This document shows, one piece after another, positions 24,452-34,798 of a DNA stretch of 64,000 nt (position 1 is its first letter; each line of letters opens with the position of its first letter). The translations under genes were made by a program, and so were the position numbers. Source of the DNA: Methylobrevis albus. Its GTDB lineage: Bacteria; Pseudomonadota; Alphaproteobacteria; Rhizobiales; Pleomorphomonadaceae. The stretch is taken from contig NZ_JADZLT010000052.1 in NCBI RefSeq assembly GCF_015904235.1, positions 186,001 through 250,000 on the forward strand, in the 5' to 3' direction. A model generated the notes under the pieces. That model was not told where the DNA came from, did not search any database, and saw nothing but the letters and a program-made list of their open reading frames with translations.

Positions 24452-26488
24452 TCAGGCAAGGTTCAGGACGACGAGGGTGGCGTCGATGGCCTTGATCCCG
24501 ACGAAGGGCACGATCAACCCGCCGAGACCGTAGACCAGAAGGTTGCGCCGCAGCAGCGCGGCCGCGCTGGCCGGGCGGTACCGCACGCCGCGCAGCGCCA
24601 GCGGCACCAGCGCCACGAGGATCAACGCGTTGAAGATCACTGCCGCCAGGATGGCCGACGTGGGCGAGGCCAGTCCCATGATGTTCAGCGCGCCGAGGCC
24701 CGGATAGGCCGCGATGAAGATCGCGGGCAGGATCGCGAAGTATTTCGCCACATCGTTGGCGATGCTGAACGTGGTCAGTGCGCCGCGCGAGATCAGGAGT
24801 TGCTTGCCCACCAGCACCACCTCGATCAGCTTCGTTGGATCGCTGTCGAGGTCGATCAGGTTCGCGGCTTCCTTCGCGGCCGGGGTGCCCGCGTTCATCG
24901 CCACGCCGACATCGGCCTGCGCCAGGGCGGGCGCGTCGTTCGAGCCGTCGCCGCACATGGCCACCAGCCGCCCGCCCGCCTGTTCGCGGCGGATCAGGTC
25001 CAGCTTCATTTCGGGCGTGGCTTCGGCCAGGAAGTCATCGACCCCTGCCTCGGCCGCGATGGCGGCGGCGGTCAGGGGGTTGTCGCCCGTGATCATCACC
25101 GTGCGAATGCCCATGGCACGCAACTCGGCAAAGCGTTCGCGCACGCCGGGCTTGACGATGTCCTTGAGGTGGACGGCGCCGAGGATTTCCGTCCCTTCGG
25201 CCACCAGAAGAGGCGTGCCCCCCGACCGGGCGATGGCATCGACCTGCGCCGCCAATGCCTGCGGCGGGGTCTGTCCGGTCAGGCGGATCACGGCATCCGT
25301 CGCGCCCTTGCGGAAGCTGCGACCATCGGCGAGATCCAGCCCCGACAGCCGGGTCTGGGCGGTAAAGGCCACCGCCTCGGCACCCTCGGGCATTGCCGGA
25401 ACCTGGCCCAGCCCCTCGCGCGCCTTGTCGACGATCGACTTGCCCTCGGGCGTTTCATCGGCCAGCGAGGCCAGCGCGGCCGCCTCGGCCAGCCGCCGCG
25501 GGTCCACCCCGGGCGCGGGGATCAGCGCATCGGCCATCCGGTTGCCGAAGGTGATCGTGCCGGTCTTGTCGAGCAGCAGCGTGTCCACATCCCCCGCCGC
25601 CTCGACCGCACGGCCCGATTTGGCGATCACGTTGGCCTTCACCAGCCGGTCCATTCCCGCGATGCCGATGGCGGACAGCAGTCCGCCGATCGTGGTCGGG
25701 ATCAGCGTCACGAACAGGGCACCCAGCACGATCACCGGAATGGTGGTGGCCGAGTAGCTCGCGAAGGCGGGCAGCGTGACGACGACGAAGAGGAAGATCA
25801 GCGTCAGCCCGACCAGAAGGATGTTCAACGCGATCTCGTTCGGGGTCTTCTGTCGTTCCGCCCCCTCGACCAGCGCGATCATCCGGTCGAGGAAGCTCTT
25901 GCCCGGTTCCGCCGTGACGCGGATGACCAGCCAGTCTGAGGCGACGGTCGTGCCCCCGGTGACCGACGACCGGTCGCCCCCGGCCTCCCGGATCACGGGC
26001 GCGCTTTCGCCGGTGATGGCGCTCTCGTTGACGGACGCCACGCCGCGCATTGCCTCGCCGTCGGCGGGGATGATCTCGCCGGCCGAGACGTGGACGAACT
26101 GGCCCGCGCGCAGGGCGGTGGAGGTCGTTTCGGTCGCCGTGGCCGGGTCGTCGTCGGGTGCCGCCAGCACCCGCACGCGGGTTTCCGATTTTGTCGCGCG
26201 CAGCGTGTCGGCCCGCGCCTTGCCGCGCCCTTCGGCGAGAGCCTCGGCGAAATTGGCGAAGAGGACGCAGAGCCAAAGCCAGGCCGCGATATGCAGGCTG
26301 GTTCCCGCGCCCGCGACGCCGGTCACAAGGTCGCGCAGGCCGAGGACCGTGGTCATCGCCGCGACGACGGCCGTGACGAACATCACCGGATTACGCCACA
26401 GGCTGCGGGGATCGAGCTTCGTAAAACTCTCGCGGATCGCGGCGGGATAGAGGCCGGACAGATCGGCCGTCTTGGCAGGTTTCGACAT
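24452..26488 (-). CDS. kdpB: K+-transporting P-type ATPase subunit KdpB
   Basis: 678 aa, the catalytic P-type ATPase subunit. Actuator motif ITGESAPVI near 165; phosphorylation motif [14 protein letters not shown] near 305; hinge [21 protein letters not shown]-domain [32 protein letters not shown] and the [17 protein letters not shown] membrane helix typical of KdpB. The serine of TGES is the residue at which KdpB of E. coli is inhibited by phosphorylation. It hydrolyses ATP to drive K+ uptake through KdpA. Nine nt separate it from kdpA. Confidence 0.97.
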   Translation of the reverse strand: MSKPAKTADLSGLYPAAIRESFTKLDPRSLWRNPVMFVTAVVAAMTTVLGLRDLVTGVAGAGTSLHIAAWLWLCVLFANFAEALAEGRGKARADTLRATKSETRVRVLAAPDDDPATATETTSTALRAGQFVHVSAGEIIPADGEAMRGVASVNESAITGESAPVIREAGGDRSSVTGGTTVASDWLVIRVTAEPGKSFLDRMIALVEGAERQKTPNEIALNILLVGLTLIFLFVVVTLPAFASYSATTIPVIVLGALFVTLIPTTIGGLLSAIGIAGMDRLVKANVIAKSGRAVEAAGDVDTLLLDKTGTITFGNRMADALIPAPGVDPRRLAEAAALASLADETPEGKSIVDKAREGLGQVPAMPEGAEAVAFTAQTRLSGLDLADGRSFRKGATDAVIRLTGQTPPQALAAQVDAIARSGGTPLLVAEGTEILGAVHLKDIVKPGVRERFAELRAMGIRTVMITGDNPLTAAAIAAEAGVDDFLAEATPEMKLDLIRREQAGGRLVAMCGDGSNDAPALAQADVGVAMNAGTPAAKEAANLIDLDSDPTKLIEVVLVGKQLLISRGALTTFSIANDVAKYFAILPAIFIAAYPGLGALNIMGLASPTSAILAAVIFNALILVALVPLALRGVRYRPASAAALLRRNLLVYGLGGLIVPFVGIKAIDATLVVLNLA

Positions 26489-26497
26489 GGGATTGCC

Positions 26498-28171
26498 TCA
26501 GAAGCTCTGCCCGGCCAGCCGCGCGGTCTCTTCCGCGATGGGGCCAAGGGCGAGGACGGGGAAGAAGGTCAGCGCGCCGAGGATCAGCACGGTGAGGATC
26601 AGGAGCGTCACGAACAGCGGTCCGTGGGTCGGGAAGGTGCCCGATGTGACGGGGGCCTGCGGCTTGCGGATCATGGATCCGGCGATCGCGAGCATTGGAA
26701 TGATGATCGCATAGCGGCCCAGCAGCATGATGATGCCGAGCGCCGTGGTGTGCCAGGTCAGCGCCGCGCCATAGCCGCCGAAGGCACTGCCGTTGTTTCC
26801 GGTGGCCGACGAATAGGCGTAGAGGATCTCGCTCATCCCGTGCGGCCCCGGCTCCTGGACCGCCGCCAGCGCCTGCGGCACCGTGGCGGCCAGCGCCCCG
26901 CCGACGAGAATGCCGAGCGGCATCGACAGGAAGGCCAGCACTGCCAGGGTCACCTCGCGGCCCTCGATCTTGCGGCCGAGGTATTCGGGCGTGCGTCCCA
27001 CCATCAGCCCGGCCAGGAACACGGCGAGGACGACATAGAGCAGCATGCCGTACAGCCCCGCGCCGACGCCGCCGAAGATCACCTCGCCGATCTGCATGAA
27101 GACCAGCATCACGAGGCCGGAGAGCGGCATGAACGAGTCGTGCATCGCGTTCACCGACCCGTTCGACGCGGCGGTCGTGGAGGCTGCCCAGAGCGCCGAG
27201 AGCATCGCGCCGAAGCGCTGCTCCTTGCCTTCCATGTTGGCACCGACGCCGAGTGCCGGGTTTCCGGCGATCTCGTAGACATGGACCACCGCCAGCCCGG
27301 CCACGAACATGACCGCCATCGCGGCGAAGATCGCCCAGCCTTGCCTGCGGTCCCCCGCCATTCGGCCGAACAGGAAGCAGAATGCGACCGGGATCAGCAG
27401 GATCGACAGGCTCTGCGCCATGTTCGAGGCAATCGTCGGGTTCTCGAACGGATGGGCCGAGTTGACCCCGAAGAACCCTCCGCCGTTGGTGCCCAACTGC
27501 TTGATCGCGATCTGCGCGGCAGCAGGGCCGCGGGCGATGATCTGGTCCTGCCCCTCGAGACCCGTCGCCATCACCGCGCCCTGGAGCGTCTGTGGCACGC
27601 CCTGCCAGGCGAGGAACAGCGCCAGCACGACGGACAGGGGCAGAAGGATCCACAGGACCGACCGGGTCAGGTCCACCCAGAAGTTGCCGAGCGTTGCTTC
27701 CCGGGGCGCGACGAAGCCCCGGACAACGGCCACCGCCACCGCCATCCCGGTGCCCGCGCTGACGAAGTTCTGCATTGTCAGGCCGGCCATCTGGCTCAGG
27801 TAGCTCAACTGCGCCTCGCCCGAATAGGCCTGCCAGTTGGTGTTGGTGACAAAGCTGACGGCGGTGTTGAACGCCAGGTCGGGCGCCATGCCGCCGATGC
27901 CGTCGGGGTTCAGCGGCAGCGTGCCCTGCGCCCGCAAGAGCACGTAAAGCACGACGAAACAGGTTGCGTTGAAGACGAGAACTGCCAGCGCATAGGCGCC
28001 CCACCCTATGCCCCGGTCGGGCGCGGCACCACACAGCCGGAGAAGAGTGGCCTCTGTCCGAAGCAGTGCTGCGGGGAGGGCGCCGGAAAAGACACGGGTC
28101 ATCCATATCGCGAGGAGCCAGGCGAGGCTGACGAGCGCGGCGAAGTAGAGGGAATAGGCGATGAGGGACAT
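26498..28171 (-). CDS. kdpA: K+-transporting ATPase channel-like subunit KdpA
   Basis: 557 aa, about ten membrane helices, homologous to SKT-type K+ channels. The four selectivity-filter-like loops are visible: [51 protein letters not shown] neighbourhood and [13 protein letters not shown]. The N-terminus [21 protein letters not shown] fits the first helix. It binds K+ with high affinity from the outside. kdpF lies 12 nt upstream. Confidence 0.97.
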   Translation of the reverse strand: MSLIAYSLYFAALVSLAWLLAIWMTRVFSGALPAALLRTEATLLRLCGAAPDRGIGWGAYALAVLVFNATCFVVLYVLLRAQGTLPLNPDGIGGMAPDLAFNTAVSFVTNTNWQAYSGEAQLSYLSQMAGLTMQNFVSAGTGMAVAVAVVRGFVAPREATLGNFWVDLTRSVLWILLPLSVVLALFLAWQGVPQTLQGAVMATGLEGQDQIIARGPAAAQIAIKQLGTNGGGFFGVNSAHPFENPTIASNMAQSLSILLIPVAFCFLFGRMAGDRRQGWAIFAAMAVMFVAGLAVVHVYEIAGNPALGVGANMEGKEQRFGAMLSALWAASTTAASNGSVNAMHDSFMPLSGLVMLVFMQIGEVIFGGVGAGLYGMLLYVVLAVFLAGLMVGRTPEYLGRKIEGREVTLAVLAFLSMPLGILVGGALAATVPQALAAVQEPGPHGMSEILYAYSSATGNNGSAFGGYGAALTWHTTALGIIMLLGRYAIIIPMLAIAGSMIRKPQAPVTSGTFPTHGPLFVTLLILTVLILGALTFFPVLALGPIAEETARLAGQSF

Positions 28172-28183
28172 GGCGCTGTTTCC

Positions 28184-28270
28184 TCAGAACCGGTCCGGCC
28201 GCAGCAGGGCTGCACCAAGATAGACGAACAGGCCCGCTGCCACGGCGAGCCCCAGGATCAGATCGAACAT
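28184..28270 (-). CDS. kdpF: KdpF, small stabilising subunit
   Basis: 28 aa, a single hydrophobic helix MFDLILGLAVAAGLFVYLGA ending ALLRPDRF. The L-x-RP-[ED]-[RK]-F ending is the usual KdpF signature. KdpF stabilises the KdpABC complex in the membrane. It is too short for most gene finders but is fixed by position directly before kdpA. Confidence 0.92.
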   Translation of the reverse strand: MFDLILGLAVAAGLFVYLGAALLRPDRF

Positions 28271-28280
28271 GGCGCCCCCC

Positions 28281-28364
28281 TCACAGCCGCTCGGCGAAAC
28301 GTGTCGCGAACGCGAAGGCCACGAAAACGGCGAGGCCGAGGGCAAGGTAGAAAAGGTCCAGCAT
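28281..28364 (-). CDS. 27-aa single-helix membrane microprotein upstream of kdpF
   Basis: MLDLFYLALGLAVFVAFAFA then TRFAERL. The ATG at 28364 has GGAG 7 nt upstream, and the stop lies 10 nt before kdpF. One hydrophobic helix with a short basic tail, of the same size class as KdpF but with a different ending. Small ORFs of the pattern D-[LI]-[LFY]Y-x-AL...C/A-x-x-L are often seen ahead of kdpF in proteobacteria, so this is likely a real operon leader or an additional pump-associated peptide. Function unknown. Confidence 0.6.
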   Translation of the reverse strand: MLDLFYLALGLAVFVAFAFATRFAERL

Positions 28365-28719
28365 GACAAGGCTCCGTTGGTTGCCGTGCCGGACACTGCC
28401 GTGAGCGCGCGTAAAGGCTCCATTCGAGAGGGGGCCGGATCGCGTAAGGAACGCGTAAAGACGGGCCGCCGAAGCGCGCTCAGGAAGACGGTCGCGGTTC
28501 CTCACCTCGTCCATGACGACGCTGTCCGCCAGCGCCTGCCGGGACGGCTGTTGTTCGGACGTGGGGAAGATTTGCCCGCAGGCCCATTTTCTTCGCCATC
28601 AGCCGAATGGAACGGGTGACGACCGAGCCGGCTGCGGTGAGGTCTTTTCCTCAGTTCGCGACGCGCCACCGCCCATCCCTGACCCCCGCTGCCGCCCGCC
28701 GCGCCGGGCCGGCCGGTGG
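28365..28719. other. Intergenic region holding the kdp promoter and the pobA 3' end
   Basis: 355 nt without a recognised gene. The kdp promoter and the KdpE binding site must lie in the half next to 28364, because the operon starts there; no convincing sigma-70 boxes or KdpE palindrome could be pinned down by eye. The other half is the leader-free downstream flank of the minus-strand pobA gene located at 28720-29889. Confidence 0.5.
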
Positions 28720-29934
<1,215 letters not shown>

Positions 29935-29995
29935 CTAGGCATGCACGGGCGGCGCATGAATGGACGCAGCGCGTAACTTCTGGCACTTTCCGGAC

Positions 29996-30880
29996 ATGCC
30001 CTCGATCGCGCCCCCGCTGCGGGACGACCCGCATGCCATTCCGGCCTGGAACCTCTACGGCGAGAGCCGGGCCTTTCCGGATGTGCTGCACATCGAGACG
30101 ATCACCGATCGCGCGGCCGGGCTCGACTGGCGCATCGCCCCGCACCGGCATCCGCACCTGCACCAGTTCTTCCTGATCCGCGCGGGGGCGGTCGAGCTAA
30201 CGATCGACGGGGCCGTGCCGGCGGTCTCGCCGCCGGTCCTGCTCAGCGTGCCGCACGGCGTGGTGCACGGTTTCGCCTTTTCCGCCGGCACCGAGGGGTG
30301 GGTCCTGACGGTCCCGCTGCCGAGCCTGCCGGACCTGCTGGAGCCGACCGTGCTGCGCGAGACGGCGCTCGGGCGGGCCGGCCTGCTGCCGGTTGACGCC
30401 GATCTCGTCCGCCTGTTCGAGCGGATCGCGGCCGAGCACCGCCGGACGGAACCGGCGCGGGCGATGATGCTCAGGGCACTGGCGACCGATGTCGCCTGCC
30501 GCGTGCTGCGACACCTCGGCCGGGCCCCGGGCGCCGCCGGGGCGGCCACGGATCCCCGGCTGCGGCAGTTCCAGGCGCTGCTCGGCCAGCATCTGCGCGA
30601 CCGATGGAAACTGGCGGACTTCGCCCGCACCATCGGCGTCTCGGAACGGCACCTCAGCCGCATCTGCCGGGCGGCGACCGGCCGTCCGGCCGGCGAGCTG
30701 ATCGAGGCGGCCGTGATGCGCGAAGCCTGCCGGATGCTGGTCTATACGCGGGGCTCGGTGGCGGCGATCGGCTATGGGCTCGGCTTCGAGGACCCGTCCT
30801 ATTTCTCGCGCGCCTTCCGCCGGGTGATGGGCCTGTCGCCGGGCGCCTACCGCGCCGGCTTCGAGCGCGGTGAGCCCTGA
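29996..30880 (+). CDS. pobR: AraC-family activator of 4-hydroxybenzoate catabolism (PobR-like)
   Basis: 294 aa. N-terminal cupin-like sensor domain (APHRHPHLHQFFLIRAGAVELTIDG, PPVLLSVPHGVVHGFAF), then two helix-turn-helix units of AraC type (WKLADFARTIGVSERHLSRICR and VAAIGYGLGFEDPSYFSRAFRRVMGLSPGAYR). The divergent pobA neighbour points to PobR, which activates pobA with 4-hydroxybenzoate. The start at 29996 (MPSIAPPL) was chosen by homology; an in-frame ATG at 29960 is possible, and neither has a strong ribosome site. The gene converges with the next SDR gene, 10 nt between stops. Confidence 0.82.
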   Translation: MPSIAPPLRDDPHAIPAWNLYGESRAFPDVLHIETITDRAAGLDWRIAPHRHPHLHQFFLIRAGAVELTIDGAVPAVSPPVLLSVPHGVVHGFAFSAGTEGWVLTVPLPSLPDLLEPTVLRETALGRAGLLPVDADLVRLFERIAAEHRRTEPARAMMLRALATDVACRVLRHLGRAPGAAGAATDPRLRQFQALLGQHLRDRWKLADFARTIGVSERHLSRICRAATGRPAGELIEAAVMREACRMLVYTRGSVAAIGYGLGFEDPSYFSRAFRRVMGLSPGAYRAGFERGEP

Positions 30881-30890
30881 GGCCCAACGG

Positions 30891-31718
30891 TTACAGGTCG
30901 GCGATGCTGCGCTTGAACGCCTCGGCCCAGTCCGCGTGCCAGCGCGACAGGGCAGGGCGGTTTTCGATCAGGTCGCCCGCCATCCACGCGATGCGCCGTT
31001 CGTCCAGCGGGCGGGTGACGTCGTTGTCCGGGCACAGGATGTAGAAGTCGCCGGCGGCGAGACGAGCGAGCATGAAGGCCACCGCCTCGTCGGGCGTCCA
31101 GGCGCCCGCGGGCTTTGCCGTGCCTTCCGCGGCGGTCATGGCGGTGTGCACCCAGCCGGGGATCATCAGGTGCGCGGTGACGCGCGATCCGGGCAGGCTG
31201 CGCAGTTCGTGGGCCAGCAGCTCGGAGTAGGCCTTCACCGCCGCCTTCGATACATTGTAGGCGGGATTGCCGGGCGGCAGGGTGATGCCCTGCTTCGACC
31301 CGGTGTTGATGACCGCGCCGGGCAGGCCATGGGCCAGCATGGCGGGCACGAAGGCCTGCGCCACGCCGAGAATGCCGCCGAAGTTCACGCCCAGGGTGCG
31401 GTCCCAGGCCGCGCGGTCTGCGAGGGCCGACGAGGGCAGGCTCAGGCCCGCGTTGTTGAAGAGGAACGTCACCGGCGGCATCCCGGCCGCCACGGTGGCG
31501 GCAGCGGCGGCGACGCCCGGCGCGTCGGAAACATCGAGCGGGATGGCGACTGCGCCGGGGAGGCTCGCCGCGGCGGCCTCCAGCCGTGGCCCTGGCAGGT
31601 CGATCATGGCGACCGCCATGCCGTGCGCCGCCAGAGCGCGGGCGGCTGCGAGCCCGAGGCCGGAGGCGGCCCCGGTGATGACGGCGGTGTGGCCGGCGGC
31701 GATCGCGGGATGGGTCAT
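30891..31718 (-). CDS. Short-chain dehydrogenase/reductase
   Basis: 275 aa classical SDR. NAD(P)-binding TGAASGLG at residues 15-22, NNAGLS near 90, the catalytic serine in INTGSKQG region and YNVSKAAVKAY with the YxxxK pair. A basic residue does not follow the first strand; DLPGPR with an acidic residue suggests NAD rather than NADP preference. The C-terminus is extended by about 40 residues (DVTRPLDERRIAWMAGDLIEN), which may form a substrate cap. GAGGAAGAGAG precedes the ATG. The substrate is unknown. Confidence 0.85.
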   Translation of the reverse strand: MTHPAIAAGHTAVITGAASGLGLAAARALAAHGMAVAMIDLPGPRLEAAAASLPGAVAIPLDVSDAPGVAAAAATVAAGMPPVTFLFNNAGLSLPSSALADRAAWDRTLGVNFGGILGVAQAFVPAMLAHGLPGAVINTGSKQGITLPPGNPAYNVSKAAVKAYSELLAHELRSLPGSRVTAHLMIPGWVHTAMTAAEGTAKPAGAWTPDEAVAFMLARLAAGDFYILCPDNDVTRPLDERRIAWMAGDLIENRPALSRWHADWAEAFKRSIADL

Positions 31719-31900
31719 GCGTCTCTCTTCCTCGGGGCGTGTCCGGACCGGATTGTAAGGGCTTGCCGGCGGACCGGTCGAGATCTTCCGGGCCCGTTCG
31801 CAGCGTCGATCGCGCGCCGCACGCAGCTGTGATGGAACGCCATGGTGGACGCGGGCCGTTCGCCCCTTGGGTCAGCCATTCGCGGGAAGGAGAGAAGGTG

Positions 31901-32818
31901 ATGATCACACGCCGGAGACTGATGGGAACCGCCGCCTTCGCTGCCGCGATGGCGGCGCTGCCGCCCGCGCGGGGTCTCGCCCAGACCGCGACCCCGCTCA
32001 CCCGCACGATCCCGTCCTCGGGCGAGCCGATCCCCGCGGTGGGCCTCGGCACGTGGATCACCTTCAACGTCGGCGACGACCCGGAACTGCGGGCCGAGTG
32101 CGCCGACGTGATGGCGGCGTTCTTCGCCGCCGGCGGGCGGATGATCGACAGCTCGCCGATGTACGGCTCCTCGCAGGCCGTGGTCGGCCAGGGCCTCGAA
32201 CGGCTCGGCCGGCCGGACGCGTTGTTCTCGGCGGAGAAGGTCTGGACCTCGTCCGCCGCCGACGGCCCGGCGCAGATCGAGCAGACGCGGCGCCGCTGGG
32301 GCGTCGAGCGCTTCGACCTCGTCCAGGTGCACAACCTGCTCGGCTGGGAGGCGCATCTCGCCACGCTGCTGGAGATGAAGGCGCAGGGGCAACTGCGCTA
32401 TGTCGGCATCACCACCTCGGAGGGGCGCCGGCACGATCTCTTCGAGGAGGTCATGCGCCGCCAGCCGCTCGACTTCGTGCAACTGAGCTACAACCCGCTC
32501 GACCGCGAAGCCGAACGGCGGCTGCTGCCGCTCGCTGCCGAGCGCGGTATCGCGGTGATCGTCAACCGGCCGTTCCGGCAGGGCGCGCTGACCCGGCGGC
32601 TCGACGGCGCGCCGCTGCCCGGCTGGGCCGGCGAGCTCGGTGCCACGAGCTGGGCGCAGGTGATCCTGAAGTTCATCCTCGCCCATCCCGCCGTCACCGT
32701 CGCGATCCCCGCCACGACCCGGGTCGACCATGTGCGTGAGAACCTCGCGGCGGCCGGCGGCGTTCTGCCTGATGCCGCGCTGCGCGAACGCATCGCCGCC
32801 CATATCGGCGCGCTTTGA
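31901..32818 (+). CDS. Tat-exported aldo/keto reductase
   Basis: 305 aa. The N-terminus MITRRRLMGTAAFAAAMAAL is a twin-arginine-type signal (RRRLM followed by a hydrophobic run and PARGLA cleavage region). The mature part is an aldo/keto reductase barrel: VGLGTWITFN, IDSSPMYGSSQAVVGQGL with the catalytic Asp and Tyr, the lysine in FSAEKVW, DLVQVHNLLGW, and AIPATTRVDHVRENLAA as the cofactor loop. AKRs fold with NADP in the cytoplasm, so folding before Tat export is plausible but unusual. AAGGAG lies upstream of the ATG. The stop overlaps the following gene by one base. Confidence 0.85.
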   Translation: MITRRRLMGTAAFAAAMAALPPARGLAQTATPLTRTIPSSGEPIPAVGLGTWITFNVGDDPELRAECADVMAAFFAAGGRMIDSSPMYGSSQAVVGQGLERLGRPDALFSAEKVWTSSAADGPAQIEQTRRRWGVERFDLVQVHNLLGWEAHLATLLEMKAQGQLRYVGITTSEGRRHDLFEEVMRRQPLDFVQLSYNPLDREAERRLLPLAAERGIAVIVNRPFRQGALTRRLDGAPLPGWAGELGATSWAQVILKFILAHPAVTVAIPATTRVDHVRENLAAAGGVLPDAALRERIAAHIGAL

Positions 32819-33507
32819 TGTCCGAGTGGTGGACCTATCGGCTGGACGACTTCCTGCTGTTTTCGCCGCGCACCTACTGGCGGCTGTTCGCGGCGCAGAA
32901 TACGGCGCTCTGGCCACTGCAACTGGCGACCACGGCGGCGGGGCTGGCGGTTGTCCTCGCGATCCTCAGGCCGTCGCGCCGCGCCGCGCTGTGGCCGGGG
33001 CTCGTCTTCGGCCTCGTCATGGCGGCCGTCTGGGCCTTCACCGCGTGGTCGTTCCTGTTGCAGCGCTATGCTCCGATCAACTGGGCCGTCGCCTATGCCG
33101 TGCCGGCCTTCTTCCTCGAGGCCGGGCTGCTGCTGCTCGCCGGGCTCGTCTCCGGCGGCACGGTCTTCAGGCGGGCGGACGCGGTCGGCGGCGCGGGGCT
33201 GGCGCTCGCCGTCGCCGGACTGCTGCTCTATCCGGCGCTGCCGCTCGTCTCCGGCCGCCCGCTCGCCAGCGCCGAGGTGTTCGGCCTGGCGCCAGATCCG
33301 ACCGCGATCGTCACCGCCGGGCTGCTGCTGGTTGCCCGCGGCCGCTGGCTCGCGGTGCTGCTGCCGATTCCGCTGCTGTGGTGCCTGCTCAGCGGCCTGA
33401 CGCTGCTGACGATGGGGGACGGGCAGGCCTGGCTGCCGCTGGCGAGCGCCGCGCTCGTCGCCGCCCTCGCAGTGACGCGGCTGGTGCCCCGCACCGCCGG
33501 CCGCTGA
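32818..33507 (+). CDS. DUF6064 family membrane protein
   Basis: 229 aa with six to seven hydrophobic segments. The opening SEWWTYRLDDFLLFSPRTYWRLF and QNTALWPLQL is, from memory, the signature of DUF6064 membrane proteins. Later segments are LVMAAVWAFTAWSFLLQRY, AVPAFFLEAGLLLLAGLV and LPIPLLWCLLSGLTLL. Its ATG shares a base with the stop of the aldo/keto reductase (TGATG), so the two are cotranscribed and coupled. No function is known; a partner of the exported reductase in the membrane is a guess. Confidence 0.75.
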   Translation: MSEWWTYRLDDFLLFSPRTYWRLFAAQNTALWPLQLATTAAGLAVVLAILRPSRRAALWPGLVFGLVMAAVWAFTAWSFLLQRYAPINWAVAYAVPAFFLEAGLLLLAGLVSGGTVFRRADAVGGAGLALAVAGLLLYPALPLVSGRPLASAEVFGLAPDPTAIVTAGLLLVARGRWLAVLLPIPLLWCLLSGLTLLTMGDGQAWLPLASAALVAALAVTRLVPRTAGR

Positions 33508-33575
33508 ATCCGACCGCGCAATCGTCCCTCTGGATCCGTGCCGGAGGCGATTGACCGGGGCGGGCAAATGTCTTA

Positions 33576-33603
33576 TGACATCGGTGTCATGATACCGATG
33601 TCA
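33576..33603. promoter_or_regulatory. Palindromic operator upstream of the LacI gene
   Basis: TGACATCGGT (33576-33585) and ACCGATGTCA (33594-33603) are perfect inverted 10-bp arms with an 8-nt spacer, about 110 nt before the lacI-type start. LacI-family regulators bind such palindromes, so autoregulation of the regulator and transport cassette is likely. Confidence 0.65.
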
Positions 33604-33710
33604 CCCGCCAGTCCACGAGGCGAGCTTCTGCTCTCCGGGCGGTGGCGGCGGGATCGGGGCAGGGTGCAACCGGACCATTGAAGTCCGGGCGTCTGACGGG
33701 GGAAACTGAC

Positions 33711-34793
33711 GTGGCCACCATCTACAACGTGGCGAAGCTCGCGGGCGTATCGCCGAAGACGGTCAGCCGGGTGCTGAACGGCGACGGTCCCGTCGGCGAG
33801 AAGACGCGCGAAGCCGTCGAGCGCGCCATGCAGGAGCTCGGCTACCTGCCGTCCAGCGCCGCCCGGATGATGCGCTCCAACCGCTCCGGCCTGATCGGGC
33901 TGGTGACGGGGGCGATCTCGGGCATGCCGGACGCTTCGGGCCTGACCGGCCTGCCCGACCTGCAGATCGTGCAGGGCATCCAGCGCATCATCTCCGAATC
34001 CGGGCTGACCCTGATGATCGCCGATACCGGCGGCGACCCGGGCCGGGTGCCCGATCTTTTGCGGACCTTCCTTGAGCACCGGGCGGAGGGGCTGCTCTAC
34101 GTCGCCGATCGCCACCGCCGGGTGCACCTGCCGCAGGTCGCCGGCAAGGCGCCGACGGTGCTGGTCAACTGCTTCGACGACGCCGGCACGCCGGCCGTCA
34201 TTCCCGACGACCGCCGCGGCCAGCGCGACCTCGTCGACCGGCTGGTCGCCGCCGGACACCGGCGCATCGCCTATCTCACCCTGCGCAGCAACATCGTGGC
34301 GACGCCGCTGCGGATCGAGGGCTACCGCGCCGCGCTGGCGGCCGCCGCGATCCCGTTCGACCAGACCCTCGTCGAGAGCTGCGACCTCGGCGGCGGCGAC
34401 GACGAACTGCAACTGATGTGGTCGACCATCGACCGGATGCTGACGCTGCCCGATCCCCCCACGGTGTTCTGCTGCGGCAACGACACCATGGCGATGCGGG
34501 TCTACGGCATCCTGCGCTCGCGCGGGCTGAAGGTGCCGACCGAGATCTCCGTCGCCGGCTACGACAATTATCGCAGCATCGCCGAGACGCTCTATCCGCC
34601 CCTCACCACCGTGGACCTGCCGTATTTCGCCATGGGCGTGCGCGCCGCGCAGCTGCTCATCGGGCTGATCGGCGGGGAGGGCGAACCGATCCGTGAACCG
34701 GTGATCATCTCCGGTCCCGTTCATTGGCGCGGCTCGGTCATGGCTCTGCCGACCCGCAATGTGGTGCATCTGAAAAAAATCAGGGAGGAATGA
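33711..34793 (+). CDS. LacI-family transcriptional regulator
   Basis: 360 aa. N-terminal DNA-binding domain ATIYNVAKLAGVSPKTVSRV with hinge helix SSAARMMRSNRSGLIGLV, followed by a periplasmic-binding-like effector domain (LMIADTGGDPGRVPDLL, GHRRIAYLTLRSNIVATPLRIEGY, VFCCGNDTMAMRVYGIL, SVAGYDNYRSIAETLYPPLTTV). The start is GTG at 33711, where the HTH alignment begins, with GGGGGAA upstream. It is the first gene of the sugar-transport cassette and its stop precedes the binding-protein start by 5 nt, so it should be a local repressor released by the imported sugar. Confidence 0.9.
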   Translation: MATIYNVAKLAGVSPKTVSRVLNGDGPVGEKTREAVERAMQELGYLPSSAARMMRSNRSGLIGLVTGAISGMPDASGLTGLPDLQIVQGIQRIISESGLTLMIADTGGDPGRVPDLLRTFLEHRAEGLLYVADRHRRVHLPQVAGKAPTVLVNCFDDAGTPAVIPDDRRGQRDLVDRLVAAGHRRIAYLTLRSNIVATPLRIEGYRAALAAAAIPFDQTLVESCDLGGGDDELQLMWSTIDRMLTLPDPPTVFCCGNDTMAMRVYGILRSRGLKVPTEISVAGYDNYRSIAETLYPPLTTVDLPYFAMGVRAAQLLIGLIGGEGEPIREPVIISGPVHWRGSVMALPTRNVVHLKKIREE

Positions 34794-34798
34794 AGAAG

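Noticed and set aside
28501..28700. KdpE binding site
   Set aside because: No palindrome of convincing quality could be found by eye in this stretch, so no site is claimed.
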